From Chitinophagaceae bacterium (GTDB lineage: Bacteria > Bacteroidota > Bacteroidia > Chitinophagales > Chitinophagaceae): 64,000 nucleotides of DNA. The stretch lies in contig JADJTY010000012.1 of the NCBI GenBank assembly GCA_016710935.1, forward strand, positions 124,001 to 188,000, given 5' to 3'. The notes beneath the pieces are model-generated. The model worked only from the letters and a program-made list of their open reading frames with translations. It did no database searches and was not told the DNA's origin. Positions 26,365-35,633 of the stretch are shown here, piece by piece. The translations under genes were made by a program, and so were the position numbers. Numbering within the stretch: the stretch's first letter is position 1; each line of letters opens with the position of its first letter.

Positions 26365-26982
26365 TTATTTTTGAATTAAAACAATTGAACCGTTATGGCC
26401 CGGAACTGAACCACTAACTAATATGTAATTCTTTTCTGCGAAAATTTTAACCACTTTCAAACCCTTCATGGTCACCCTGTCCTGCCCCATACGGCCACCC
26501 ATGCGCATTCCTTTAAATACACGGCTGGCATCGGATGAGTTACCGATTGAACCCGGGGCTCTTGACCTGTCGTGCTGACCATGTGACTGGCCACCAACAC
26601 CTTTAAAGCCGTGGCGCCTTACAACGCCCTGGAAACCTTTACCCTTGGTGGTACCCACAACTTCAACAGCATCGCCTTCGGCAAAGATGTCTACAGTCAA
26701 TGTTTCACCAACATTCTTGTCTATTTCGCTATCGCGGATTTCCTGAACGAATCTTTTTGGAGAGGTTTGCGCTTTGGCAAAGTGATTGATCTCAGCTTTT
26801 ACGGAGTGCTTTTCTTTTTTATCACCAAATGCTATCTGGAGAGCATTGTATCCGTCTGTTTCAACGGTTTTCTTTTGTGTAACCACGCATGGACCGGCTT
26901 CAATAATAGTAACAGCAGTTTGCTTGCCACTGGCATCGAAGATACTCGTCATGCCGATTTTCTTACCAATAATACTTTTCAT
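26365..26982 (-). CDS. rplC: 50S ribosomal protein L3
   Basis: The 205-residue protein opens MKSIIGKKIGMTSIFDASGK. The central extension FQGVVRRHGFKGVGGQSHGQ, which reaches toward the peptidyl transferase centre, is complete. A long spacer of 120 bp with a palindrome and a dispersed repeat separates it from rpsJ. Confidence 0.97.
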   Translation of the reverse strand: MKSIIGKKIGMTSIFDASGKQTAVTIIEAGPCVVTQKKTVETDGYNALQIAFGDKKEKHSVKAEINHFAKAQTSPKRFVQEIRDSEIDKNVGETLTVDIFAEGDAVEVVGTTKGKGFQGVVRRHGFKGVGGQSHGQHDRSRAPGSIGNSSDASRVFKGMRMGGRMGQDRVTMKGLKVVKIFAEKNYILVSGSVPGHNGSIVLIQK

Positions 26983-27004
26983 TGTATTTTGTTTATATCC
27001 AGCG

Positions 27005-27020
27005 CTCCTTATATAAGGAG
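27005..27020. repeat. Perfect 16 bp palindrome in the rpsJ-rplC spacer
   Basis: CTCCTTATATAAGGAG is fully self-complementary. It has no T tract beside it, so termination is not implied; a protein-binding or mRNA-folding role is possible. Confidence 0.6.
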
Positions 27021-27064
27021 ATGGATGTTCAATATTTTTTGTTTTAAGAACTTACCTTCTGCTA

Positions 27065-27084
27065 TCCTGAGCGGAGTCGAAGGA
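27065..27084. repeat. Dispersed repeat TCCTGAGCGnAGTCGAAGGA, copy 1
   Basis: TCCTGAGCGGAGTCGAAGGA recurs with one mismatch at 47410-47429. I recognise the motif as a common dispersed intergenic element in Bacteroidota genomes. Here it is inside the S10 operon. Confidence 0.7.
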
Positions 27085-27102
27085 CTCTACCCAAGTAGTT
27101 CA

Positions 27103-27408
27103 TCAGGCTTTGATCTCAACATCAACACCACTAGGTAAGTCTAACTTACTTAAAGCATCTACCGTACGGCTGCTGCTGGTGTAAATGTCTAATAAACGCT
27201 TATGCGTACACAGTTGAAACTGCTCACGTGCTTTTTTATTAACGTGAGGAGAACGCAACACGGTAAAAATTTTCTTGTGCGTAGGTAAAGGAATTGGTCC
27301 TGTTACTACTGCGCCCGTACTACGTACAGTTTTTACAATCTTTTCTGCTGATTTATCAACCAGGTTATGGTCGTAAGACTGCAATTTTATTCTGATTCTC
27401 TGTGACAT
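27103..27408 (-). CDS. rpsJ: 30S ribosomal protein S10
   Basis: The 101 residues open MSQRIRIKLQSYDHNLVDKS and contain GPIPLPTHKKIFTVLRSPHV, the S10 signature. S10 is also NusE, a partner of NusG/NusB in transcription. It is the first gene of the ribosomal cluster. A well-formed Bacteroidota promoter lies 40-70 bp upstream. Confidence 0.97.
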   Translation of the reverse strand: MSQRIRIKLQSYDHNLVDKSAEKIVKTVRSTGAVVTGPIPLPTHKKIFTVLRSPHVNKKAREQFQLCTHKRLLDIYTSSSRTVDALSKLDLPSGVDVEIKA

Positions 27409-27448
27409 ATAAAAAGAACTTTTAAAATCCGTTTTTTAATTTGGAGTG

Positions 27449-27480
27449 CAAAGGTAAGGGTTGAAAAGTAATTAGCAAAA
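27449..27480 (-). promoter_or_regulatory. Promoter of the S10-spc ribosomal operon
   Basis: On the minus strand TTTTG (27476-27480) is followed after 19 bp by TACCTTTG (27449-27456). This is a full match to the Bacteroidota sigma consensus TTG-N19-TAnnTTTG. Transcription would start near 27443, leaving a leader of about 35 nt before rpsJ. No other equally good promoter is seen inside the cluster. Confidence 0.8.
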
Positions 27481-27563
27481 GAAAGGTGAAAGTTTTTTAG
27501 AAATAGTTTTTCAGTCCCTTTTTTATGAGGAAAATGGCCATTATATATGTAAAGTATTGGGAA

Positions 27564-28265
27564 TTAGTCCTTTTTTGTCACAGATCCACTGCTGCTTTCA
27601 GATTTGGTTACAGTTGCAGCACCTTTATATTCAACAGAACCACTGCTGCTTGCCTTTGCATTTAAGCTAACGCTGGCATGCACTTCAATACTGGCACTGC
27701 TGCTTGCACTGGCGGTAGTATTTTCGCTTAAAAGGCCAAAAGTTTTAATATCACCACTACTACTAGCTTCGGTTTTATGAGCTTTTGTTTTACCAGTAAG
27801 GGTTATTGTTGCACTGCTGCTGGCATCAGTCTCAATTTCAGGTGCATTTACTTCGGCTTTAATACTTGAAGAACTGGAAGCTTTAAAGGTAAGCCTGCCG
27901 CTGCCGTTTAGGATACCAAGTACTTCCACATCTGCTGAAGCTGATGCTTTAATACTGGTTATAAGAGGTGCAGTAACATATACCTTCATATGCACATCTG
28001 AATAGTTGTGCAGGTCTTCCGTATTTATTTTTAAGGAATTGCCCGAAACCCTGGTTTCAATATACTTCATAATATTATCATCAGCTTCCACCACCACAGA
28101 TGTAACATCGCCGGTTTTAACTTCTACCTCAAAGCTTCCACCAACCGAAATAGCATTAAAACTGCCGGTTTTACGGGTTTCGGTTACAATGTTACCGCTG
28201 CCGGTTGTCATATCGCAGGAGGCTAATGTAAAAATTGTAAATAATAAGATCAGGAAATGCTTCAT
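27564..28265 (-). CDS. DUF2807 (head GIN domain) lipoprotein, putative surface adhesin-like
   Basis: The 233-residue protein has a lipoprotein signal ending LASC (Cys17). The DUF2807 beta-helix fold follows. Its N-terminal block is GSGNIVTETRKTGSFNAISV, then GGSFEVEVKTG. Many short strands ending in SSS/SSG turns follow (ASSSSS, DASSSATI, EASSSGDI). Such proteins are abundant in Bacteroidota and are called putative auto-transporter adhesins, though function is unproven. The repeated Ser turns produce a low-complexity C-terminal half. It is a single gene, divergent from guaA. Confidence 0.9.
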   Translation of the reverse strand: MKHFLILLFTIFTLASCDMTTGSGNIVTETRKTGSFNAISVGGSFEVEVKTGDVTSVVVEADDNIMKYIETRVSGNSLKINTEDLHNYSDVHMKVYVTAPLITSIKASASADVEVLGILNGSGRLTFKASSSSSIKAEVNAPEIETDASSSATITLTGKTKAHKTEASSSGDIKTFGLLSENTTASASSSASIEVHASVSLNAKASSSGSVEYKGAATVTKSESSSGSVTKKD

Positions 28266-28344
28266 AGCTTATAATTTGTGTAAATATAAAAAAATGTAAC
28301 GTTAACGGCACTCATCTGCAACAAATAACATGCAACTATTTATT

Positions 28345-28352
28345 TACCTTCG
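28345..28352 (+). promoter_or_regulatory. Candidate -7 element of guaA (TACCTTCG)
   Basis: TACCTTCG lies 7 bp before the guaA ATG and differs by one base from TAnnTTTG. The same octamer lies before rpsA at 40388-40395. It implies a very short leader. Confidence 0.45.
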
Positions 28353-28358
28353 CAGCTT

Positions 28359-29912
28359 ATGACAGAAAAAATACTCATACTTGATTTTGGCTCGCAGTAC
28401 ACACAACTGATTGCACGTACTGTAAGGGAAGCCAATGTTTATTGCGAGATCATCCCTTACAACAAAGCAATAATTTACGAACCTGGTTTAAAGGGTATAA
28501 TTTTAGGAGGCTCTCCTTTTTCAGTTAATGAAGAAAATGCCTTACAGGCCGATATTAAAGCCATGACAGCTAAAGTGCCTGTATTGGGCATTTGTTACGG
28601 AGCCCAGTTAACGGCAAAAATATATGGCGGCCGGGTTGAAAAAAGTGATAAAAGAGAATATGGCCGTGCAATTTTTACGATTACCAAAACAGATACACTT
28701 TTAGATAATATTGCTACTGAATCACAGGTTTGGATGAGCCACAGCGATACCATTAAAGAATTACCGGAAGGATTTGAATTGCTGGGTACAACCGAAAGTA
28801 TACCGGTTGCAGCCTTCAAGCGAACAACCGGTAACCCCCAGGGTCCTGCGGACGAACAACCGCTTTACGGTTTACAGTTTCACCCCGAAGTGTATCATTC
28901 TGCCGAAGGCAAAACGATTATTAAGAATTTTTTAGTAAATATCTGTAACTGCAGCCAGGACTGGACCCCGGCGCATTTTATTACCGATACGGTTGAGGCC
29001 CTTAAAAAACAAATTGGTAATAAAAAAGTGATCATGGGACTTAGTGGCGGTGTTGACAGTACCGTGGCTGCTACCTTAATACATAAAGCCATTGGCGAAA
29101 ACCTGTTTGGCATTTTTGTAGATAACGGTGTTCTACGCAAGCATGAGTTTGAAGATGTGCTGGAAATTTATAAAAAACTAGGGCTTCATGTTATTGGCGT
29201 AGATGCAAAAGATCATTTTTATAAAAAACTGGCCGGCAAAACAGATCCGGAAGAAAAAAGAAAAGCAATTGGCGGTGGTTTCATTGAAATTTTTGACCAG
29301 GAAGCACATAAAATAGAAGGAGTTGAATTACTGGGCCAGGGTACCATTTACCCCGATGTGATCGAGTCGCTTTCTGTTCATGGTCCTTCAGCAACCATCA
29401 AATCACACCACAATGTGGGCGGATTGCCGGATACTATGAAACTTGGACTGGTAGAACCGCTGCGGGCATTATTTAAAGATGAGGTAAGGCGCGTTGGGTT
29501 GGAATTAGGAATCCCTCATGAAATGCTTTTCCGTCATCCTTTTCCCGGCCCGGGCCTGGGTATAAGAATTTTGGGAGAAGTTACAGCAGAAAAGGTACGG
29601 TTATTGCAAGATGCTGATGCGATATATACAAATGGTCTGAAAAAGCATACTTTGTATGCAAGTGTATGGCAGGCAGGCACCATTTTATTGCTGGTTAAAA
29701 GCGTGGGTGTAATGTGCGACGTACGGACTTACGAGTTTACAGTTGCATTAAGGGCTGTAACATCGGTAGATGGTATGACGGCTGACTGGGCACATTTGCC
29801 TTATGAATTTTTAGCTGATATCAGCAACGAGATCATAAACAATGTACCGGGTATTAACCGTGTGGTGTATGACATCAGCAGCAAGCCGCCGGCTACCATT
29901 GAGTGGGAATAA
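28359..29912 (+). CDS. guaA: GMP synthase (glutamine-hydrolysing)
   Basis: The 517-residue enzyme converts XMP to GMP with ATP and glutamine. The glutaminase part (about 1-195) has GICYGAQ with catalytic Cys79 and FHPEVYHS with the catalytic His. The ATP-pyrophosphatase part begins at MGLSGGVDSTVAATL (P-loop). The C-terminal dimerisation domain ends YDISSKPPATIEWE, the universal GuaA ending. Length is typical. It stands 57 bp before a binding-protein-like gene on the same strand. Confidence 0.98.
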   Translation: MTEKILILDFGSQYTQLIARTVREANVYCEIIPYNKAIIYEPGLKGIILGGSPFSVNEENALQADIKAMTAKVPVLGICYGAQLTAKIYGGRVEKSDKREYGRAIFTITKTDTLLDNIATESQVWMSHSDTIKELPEGFELLGTTESIPVAAFKRTTGNPQGPADEQPLYGLQFHPEVYHSAEGKTIIKNFLVNICNCSQDWTPAHFITDTVEALKKQIGNKKVIMGLSGGVDSTVAATLIHKAIGENLFGIFVDNGVLRKHEFEDVLEIYKKLGLHVIGVDAKDHFYKKLAGKTDPEEKRKAIGGGFIEIFDQEAHKIEGVELLGQGTIYPDVIESLSVHGPSATIKSHHNVGGLPDTMKLGLVEPLRALFKDEVRRVGLELGIPHEMLFRHPFPGPGLGIRILGEVTAEKVRLLQDADAIYTNGLKKHTLYASVWQAGTILLLVKSVGVMCDVRTYEFTVALRAVTSVDGMTADWAHLPYEFLADISNEIINNVPGINRVVYDISSKPPATIEWE

Positions 29913-29969
29913 AAGAGTTTTGGATTTTAAGGGTTTATTTGCCTTTAATTTAAAGATCAGTTACAGGAT

Positions 29970-31163
29970 ATGATTAAAAAATTTACTTTAGTGATCGTTT
30001 TACTGATTGCATCTTCAAGCACTGTAACACTTTATGCCCAAACTGATTCTTTGCAAAAAGGGCCGGTTTACAAAGTGGGCATTTTTGCACCGCTTTATCT
30101 TGATTCTGTTTTTAATAAAAACACCTTTAAGTACAGGCAGGCTGTTCCCCGCTTTATGATGCCTGCAGTTGATTTTGTTCAGGGTGCATTGATTGCACTG
30201 GATAGTTTACAGGCCGGAGAAGATTATATTGATGCCAGTGTTTACGATACCAGATCATACACGGAAAATATTGCTGACCTGATTCGAAATAAAAAGCTGG
30301 ATAGTCTGCAACTGATTATTGGCAGTGTCAGAGACGAAGATTTTACACAACTGGCTGCCTTTGCTTTACAAAAGAATATACCTTTTATATCTGCTACCTA
30401 CCCCAATGTTGCCGGTGTTACTGAAAACCCCTTCCTGGTAGTTATGAATTCTACATTGAAGTCGCATTGTGATGCCATCTACAGTTACATTCTGCAAAAC
30501 CATGGTACCGATAAGATTTACCTGTGCAGGCAAAAAGGAAAACAGGAAGATATGGTTGCCGCTTATTTTAGAATGAGGAATGAACAGGATGGAATACCAT
30601 TATTACCTATACAGGTTTTGAACATGGATGACAAAATATCTGCCGCTTTTCTTAAATCAAAATTAGATAGCAACAGCAAAAATATAATCATAGGCGGCAG
30701 CCTGGATGAAACTTTTGCCGGTAATATGGCCAAAGCCAGTTATGACTTGAGTAAAACGTACAACATTACATTAATTGGAATGCCAAACTGGGATGGTTTT
30801 TCGGCGTTTTACAATAAAAAAGCATTAACAGGTTTTCCGGTTTATTTTACTACACCTTTTTATACCGAAAAGACGGATGATTTCAGTAAATCACTCAGCA
30901 CTGCCTATTATAATAAATACAGGGGCAAGCCAAGTGATATGGCTTATAAAGGTTATGAGAGTGTATATTTATTCACAAAACTACTTGCCAAATATCCTGA
31001 TAGTTTTATGAGCCATATTTCTGATAAAAACATGAAAGTTTTTTGTGATTATAATTTCAGGTCAGTAAAACAAAATGACAACGCAGCTGCAGCCGACTAT
31101 TTTGAAAATAAACATTTGTACTTAATAAAAATTCTTAACGGCACTATTTCAAGGGCCTGGTAA
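29970..31163 (+). CDS. Periplasmic-binding-protein-like protein (LivK-type fold)
   Basis: The 397-residue protein has a signal peptide (about 1-24, ending TLYAQ). It then has a type 1 periplasmic binding fold with VYKVGIFAPLYLDSVF near the start, LQLIIGSV, and an aromatic motif MPNWDGF in the second lobe. Relatives in Bacteroidota often carry an N-terminal LysM domain; none is visible here. No ABC transporter genes are adjacent, so a transport role is unsupported and a ligand-sensing or cell-wall role is equally possible. It probably shares a transcript with guaA and ends at the hairpin 31191-31215. Confidence 0.75.
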   Translation: MIKKFTLVIVLLIASSSTVTLYAQTDSLQKGPVYKVGIFAPLYLDSVFNKNTFKYRQAVPRFMMPAVDFVQGALIALDSLQAGEDYIDASVYDTRSYTENIADLIRNKKLDSLQLIIGSVRDEDFTQLAAFALQKNIPFISATYPNVAGVTENPFLVVMNSTLKSHCDAIYSYILQNHGTDKIYLCRQKGKQEDMVAAYFRMRNEQDGIPLLPIQVLNMDDKISAAFLKSKLDSNSKNIIIGGSLDETFAGNMAKASYDLSKTYNITLIGMPNWDGFSAFYNKKALTGFPVYFTTPFYTEKTDDFSKSLSTAYYNKYRGKPSDMAYKGYESVYLFTKLLAKYPDSFMSHISDKNMKVFCDYNFRSVKQNDNAAAADYFENKHLYLIKILNGTISRAW

Positions 31164-31190
31164 TAATTTAAAAAATTTCAGTTCTTATTA

Positions 31191-31215
31191 AAAAGCAGGC
31201 TTTTGGCCTGCTTTT
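31191..31215. terminator. Bidirectional terminator between convergent genes
   Basis: AAAAGCAGGC and GCCTGCTTTT pair around a 5 nt loop. T tracts follow on both strands, so it can end both the plus-strand gene at 29970-31163 and the minus-strand gene at 31236-31757. Confidence 0.88.
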
Positions 31216-31235
31216 TTTATATTATCTGTACTTAA

Positions 31236-31757
31236 TTAATTTACTAAATGCTTACGTTGCATACTATACAATAAAATAAACAGTAAGGCAAGAGCAATAA
31301 AGAAATACATCATAAAACCAGCAAAGGCAAATGCACCAATAAATAAAAACTGGGTAAGAAAAGGCAAAAGCTCTCCAATGGTATACAACAAAAATCCCTG
31401 TTTTTTCAATTTACGCATTTGTAAAGCTCCATAAAAACAAAGCGCAACTGCCACAACCGACATTAACACAATAGGTATCCTGTTTTCGTAGGATTTAGTG
31501 ATCATTTTGATCATGGTATCCGGATCACCCATCATTGATTTTACCCAACCCGGCATATTTTCAGAATTCAATTGCTCTGAAAGTTTTTCAATACCGTCAT
31601 ATGATTTCTTTGCAGAAATAAACCCCCACAAGGAACTTAACAATTGTACAGCACACCAAACAAAAGTTAATATGGTAAGTACATTTAAACCCGAAGGTAT
31701 TTTAGGCTTTATGGTTTCATCAAAATGTAAGCCTGCTGAGGTTTCTTCCTGTGTCAT
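31236..31757 (-). CDS. Conserved-looking membrane protein of unknown function
   Basis: I do not recognise a family. The 173 residues show four hydrophobic segments at about 24-46, 95-115, 124-143 and 146-166. A polar loop of about 45 residues between the first two contains YDGIEKLSEQLNSENMPGW. The loop and the paired helices recall small DUF4199/YIP1-like membrane proteins, but I cannot assign it. It sits alone between two terminated units. Confidence 0.6.
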   Translation of the reverse strand: MTQEETSAGLHFDETIKPKIPSGLNVLTILTFVWCAVQLLSSLWGFISAKKSYDGIEKLSEQLNSENMPGWVKSMMGDPDTMIKMITKSYENRIPIVLMSVVAVALCFYGALQMRKLKKQGFLLYTIGELLPFLTQFLFIGAFAFAGFMMYFFIALALLFILLYSMQRKHLVN

Positions 31758-31825
31758 AAATAGTTAGTTTTTTAAAAAAAATGAGTAGAAATCAAAAACA
31801 AATCTAATGAAGTTTAAAATACAAA

Positions 31826-34303
31826 TTATTTTCTTCTACGAATCTGCAGGTAATCCAGAAAGTAAACTACTTTAATGGTTATTTCATTGCTGTGGGGGTT
31901 AGCAACCGATTGACCAAAGTTTTTAAAATAAGAAGTGTTGCTGTACGGGTCAATTACGGTATTGCCGCCCAAAGCATTTTTCCAGGCAATAGTAAGCCTG
32001 CTGCCCAATAAAAAATCCCAGGTGAAAAACATATCCACATTAAATGTGTTGAAATTTAAATTCAGGTTATTCATAAATGCAGTGTCACGCCAGTAACCAT
32101 CAGCTTTTAAATTGTAAAAATTGGTGTTATCTAAATATGACCAATAATGACGCATACGGATGTTTACATTCATCCGGGATGTAAAATTATATTGCCCGCT
32201 GACAATAGCAGTATTGGTTTTTAAGTTGCGGCGTGAAATAACAGGAGATCTGTTTGTATTTAAGATCACGGAACCGTCCGGCCTTTTAACGGCACCCCAG
32301 TTTCCTTTGTCCTGAACAATATCCATACTGGTGCTTACCTGAAATTTGTCATTGAACCTGTACCGCAGGCCCAGGCTGCCGGTCCAGTAAGGATCGTTAG
32401 GAAGCGGAGATTCTGCTGCACCCAATTTCCAGTTCACGAATAATTTTTTCCGGCTGTCACTGCTGCCATTAATACCCAGGTAATAATAAGGTGTTCGCCT
32501 GAGAAAATAACCGGTGTGCACATTGGAGTGCACAAAATAATCTTTGTTCCAGGTTGGGCTGCTTTGAAAACTAAGGGTTACATCCCAAAAGTTTTTAAAC
32601 AGAAAAAATGCACTTGCATTCATTTGAAAAGAAGACCACACAAATGGTTTGTACAGGTAGGTATTTGTAAAACTCAGCCTGTAATTATGAATAAGAAAGT
32701 GACGGGTTGGTTTATTCATAATGTAACCAATATTACCGCTGTACTCAAATGAATTGTTGTTTAATATAAAACCAAGATCATTGGGGTCGTATTTATCACT
32801 CTCTACAGTTAATGATGCCCGGTACTGAACGATGCCGCTAACTTTGCCAAAACCCGCGCTGGTTGTCAAGCCATTTTTATTTTCGTGCTTGCCCCAAATG
32901 TTGCTGTAGCGCCCGGAAACTGATAAATTATAATTATTTTTTTTGTCAAATAATGAAAGGTCTGCACTGCTCACATTGGCATTGCGGGTGTTGCCTTTTC
33001 GCAATACATTGGTATTTGTAAAACTTATGGAAGAACGGTTTTTTAAAGCCTGGTCAAAAACAATGATATTGTAATTGGTAAGGGGTTCAGTTAAGATACT
33101 GGAGTCGGCATTTGTCACCAGGTTGGTGATCTTTGCATGCATAGGTGCCGACACCGCATTAAAAACACCTATACCCAGGTTTCCTTTGGTACGGCCCGAA
33201 AATTTTGTTGCATTGTATAACCTGGTAATACCGGGGTTCTTAACAATTTTATATCCGGGGTTATCGCCATAATTATTTAAAACGGTGGAGGCCAGGCCAG
33301 GCGAGGCTCCAATTCTTCTCGAATAAAACAACCCGGCTTTATTAAACAATTCTGTACCCTCAGTAAAAAATGGCCGGTAATCATCAAATTTAATTTCAAA
33401 GGGCGAAAGGTTCAGTAACACATTATCACTTTGCACCTGTGCAAAATCCGGTATCAGGGTCATATCAATGGTAAAACTTTCGCTGATGCCGTACTTTACA
33501 TCCATACCACCGCTACGTAAAAATTCGGTAACACTGCCTTTTGCAGTGGGTGATGTTCTGAATCCACCAGACAGGTAAGGTAAAAAAGATAAACGGGTAG
33601 GTGGCACAATATTATTGAGCCCTGTCCATACACCCCATTGATTCAACTCTCCGCTGATATTTGGATTAATGGCGTTCCACACACTGTTTTCATTTTCCTT
33701 GCGGGTAAACCGTGCAAAATTAATACCCCAATCCTGCAGATCTTTTTTTGAAAACCTGATGGCACTTAAAGGAATTTTTATTTCCGCCACCCAACCATCT
33801 TCCTGTATACTGGTTTTACTTTCCCAAACAGCATCCCAGCTGTTATCATACACTACCCCACCGTTAGCGGTACCGCTTTGCGATACCTTTAAATCCGCCT
33901 GCACATTGGCTGTAGAAACTTTAAAGACAAACCCATTTTGCCTGTCCAGGTAGGTATCAAAGCCAACAGTAAAAATATCAACATCTTGCCTGTCAAGCAC
34001 ATCACGGGCCGTTAATTGCTTACGGATATTTGAAGGATTGTCGTACATATATGCCCCAATATATATGGCAGTATTGTCGTACGCTATTTTTACTTTGGTA
34101 TTGCGGGTTGATATGTTGCCATAGACAGGTGAGATGGTTATAAAATCACCGGTAGGTTCAATCATTTTCCAGGCTTCGTCTTCCAGGTTGCCGTCTATTT
34201 TTATGGGGGAATTTATTTTAATAGCAGGTATACTTCTAACCTGTGCAAAAATAACAGCTGGAAAAAAGTATAATAAAACAGGTATTATAAGGCGGCTAAG
34301 CAT
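31826..34303 (-). CDS. DUF5916 outer membrane protein with CBM9-like N-terminal domain
   Basis: The 825-residue protein has a signal peptide (about 1-20). A family 9 carbohydrate-binding-like domain spans about 25-205, opening with INSPIKIDGNLEDEAWKMIE and containing NTAIYIGAYMYD. A long C-terminal region of beta-strands rich in aromatic residues follows, consistent with an outer membrane barrel. DFAQVQSD and FFTEGTELF (about 280-310) are typical of DUF5916. The function of the family is not established. The gene stands alone with no nearby SusC/SusD pair. Confidence 0.85.
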   Translation of the reverse strand: MLSRLIIPVLLYFFPAVIFAQVRSIPAIKINSPIKIDGNLEDEAWKMIEPTGDFITISPVYGNISTRNTKVKIAYDNTAIYIGAYMYDNPSNIRKQLTARDVLDRQDVDIFTVGFDTYLDRQNGFVFKVSTANVQADLKVSQSGTANGGVVYDNSWDAVWESKTSIQEDGWVAEIKIPLSAIRFSKKDLQDWGINFARFTRKENENSVWNAINPNISGELNQWGVWTGLNNIVPPTRLSFLPYLSGGFRTSPTAKGSVTEFLRSGGMDVKYGISESFTIDMTLIPDFAQVQSDNVLLNLSPFEIKFDDYRPFFTEGTELFNKAGLFYSRRIGASPGLASTVLNNYGDNPGYKIVKNPGITRLYNATKFSGRTKGNLGIGVFNAVSAPMHAKITNLVTNADSSILTEPLTNYNIIVFDQALKNRSSISFTNTNVLRKGNTRNANVSSADLSLFDKKNNYNLSVSGRYSNIWGKHENKNGLTTSAGFGKVSGIVQYRASLTVESDKYDPNDLGFILNNNSFEYSGNIGYIMNKPTRHFLIHNYRLSFTNTYLYKPFVWSSFQMNASAFFLFKNFWDVTLSFQSSPTWNKDYFVHSNVHTGYFLRRTPYYYLGINGSSDSRKKLFVNWKLGAAESPLPNDPYWTGSLGLRYRFNDKFQVSTSMDIVQDKGNWGAVKRPDGSVILNTNRSPVISRRNLKTNTAIVSGQYNFTSRMNVNIRMRHYWSYLDNTNFYNLKADGYWRDTAFMNNLNLNFNTFNVDMFFTWDFLLGSRLTIAWKNALGGNTVIDPYSNTSYFKNFGQSVANPHSNEITIKVVYFLDYLQIRRRK

Positions 34304-34376
34304 CTAGTATCACCAAAGATAAAATAATATCAGAGATAATATTCAACAGTATTAATTGGATTTATAAGAATACCAG

Positions 34377-35609
34377 TTAACTGCCTGCTCTGCGGTGCAG
34401 CTCTTTCTTTATAAGCATCAGTTCCCGCCCGGTTTGGCCGGATACAGAACTGTTTTCCTGTGCACGCCGCATTAAATATGGAATTACATCTTTTATCGGG
34501 CCAAAGGGCAAATATTTACTAACTGAGCAACCAGACTTTGCCAGGTTGAAAGTTATATTATCGCTCATGCCATACAACTGAGAAAAATGTACATGGGGGT
34601 GGTTATGGGGTAACCCTTTTTTATCCAGCAACTGCGTGGTATATAAGTTACTGTACTCGTTATGAGAAGCCACAATTACTGCGATCTTATCAAGATGTTC
34701 AATGCAAAATTCTACCGAAGCATTAAAGTCACGATCACAACTTTCTTTATCCGGTTGGATAGGTGATGGATAATTCATTTCTGCTGCACGGTTTCTTTCC
34801 TTCTCCATATAAGCACCCCGTACCAGCTTGATGCCGAAAATGAAATTTCTTTCTGTGGCCGCAGTGTGTGAATCTTTTAAAAACTGCAGGCGGTCGTGGC
34901 GGTATAACTGTATGGTGTTATAAATTACAGCTTTCTTTTTATTAAAAACATCCATCATTAAAATAGTAAGTGCGTCTACGGGGTCCTGTATCCAGGTTTC
35001 TTCCGCATCTATTAATATACCTATGTTCTTCTTATCAGCTACTTCGCATAATTGCTGTGTACGCAACCTTACTTTATGCCATTCTTCTTTTTCGGCATCG
35101 CTTAAAGATTCTACTGCATGCAGATAACGCTTCATTAAGGTACCGGGTAATTTGTGCATTGCAGTGTCCAGTTTTTCCAGCAACGAAAAACGGGCAAACC
35201 CTGTAACCTTAATACTCATGAAAGGTATATTGGGCTGCGTAGCAGCATAGTCTATCACTCTTCTAAACTCATCCCGGGCATGCTCAAAATTCGCTTCGCC
35301 TTCTTTGCCTTCCACCCCATAATCCAGAATTACCTGTACTTTATATGCCTCCAGTTTATCGGCAACTTTTGCTGTTTGTTCCAAAGTTTCGCCACCAACA
35401 AACTGCCTGAAAATGGTTTTTCTGATGATGGTTTTGGTAAATGGGATACCCCATTGAATAGCAAGGGGAGTGATCTTAAGGCCGACATTAACCAGCCAGG
35501 CTTTGCCCATCATGCCAAAAAGGAAATTAGCCTGCTTTAATTCTTTATCTGATTTGGCAGCAAAAGCATACTCGGTATTATCGAAGGAGATTTTTGTTTG
35601 ATCTTTCAT
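34377..35609 (-). CDS. Proline dehydrogenase
   Basis: The 410-residue flavoenzyme oxidises proline to pyrroline-5-carboxylate. Signature motifs are IGILIDAEETW, FGIKLVRGAYMEKER (FAD/substrate lysine-arginine segment) and YLPFGPIKDVIPYLMRRAQE, which holds the Arg pair binding the proline carboxylate. It is the stand-alone PRODH form. The partner P5C dehydrogenase is not in the window. The Met at 35607-35609 is preferred over one three codons upstream because it gives the compact start MKDQTKISFD. Confidence 0.93.
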   Translation of the reverse strand: MKDQTKISFDNTEYAFAAKSDKELKQANFLFGMMGKAWLVNVGLKITPLAIQWGIPFTKTIIRKTIFRQFVGGETLEQTAKVADKLEAYKVQVILDYGVEGKEGEANFEHARDEFRRVIDYAATQPNIPFMSIKVTGFARFSLLEKLDTAMHKLPGTLMKRYLHAVESLSDAEKEEWHKVRLRTQQLCEVADKKNIGILIDAEETWIQDPVDALTILMMDVFNKKKAVIYNTIQLYRHDRLQFLKDSHTAATERNFIFGIKLVRGAYMEKERNRAAEMNYPSPIQPDKESCDRDFNASVEFCIEHLDKIAVIVASHNEYSNLYTTQLLDKKGLPHNHPHVHFSQLYGMSDNITFNLAKSGCSVSKYLPFGPIKDVIPYLMRRAQENSSVSGQTGRELMLIKKELHRRAGS

Positions 35610-35633
35610 AATTAGCAATTCGTTGCCCGAAAT

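Noticed and set aside
29970..31163. Substrate-binding protein of an ABC amino-acid transporter
   Set aside because: No permease or ATPase genes are nearby and the family in this phylum is often non-transport; only the fold is claimed.
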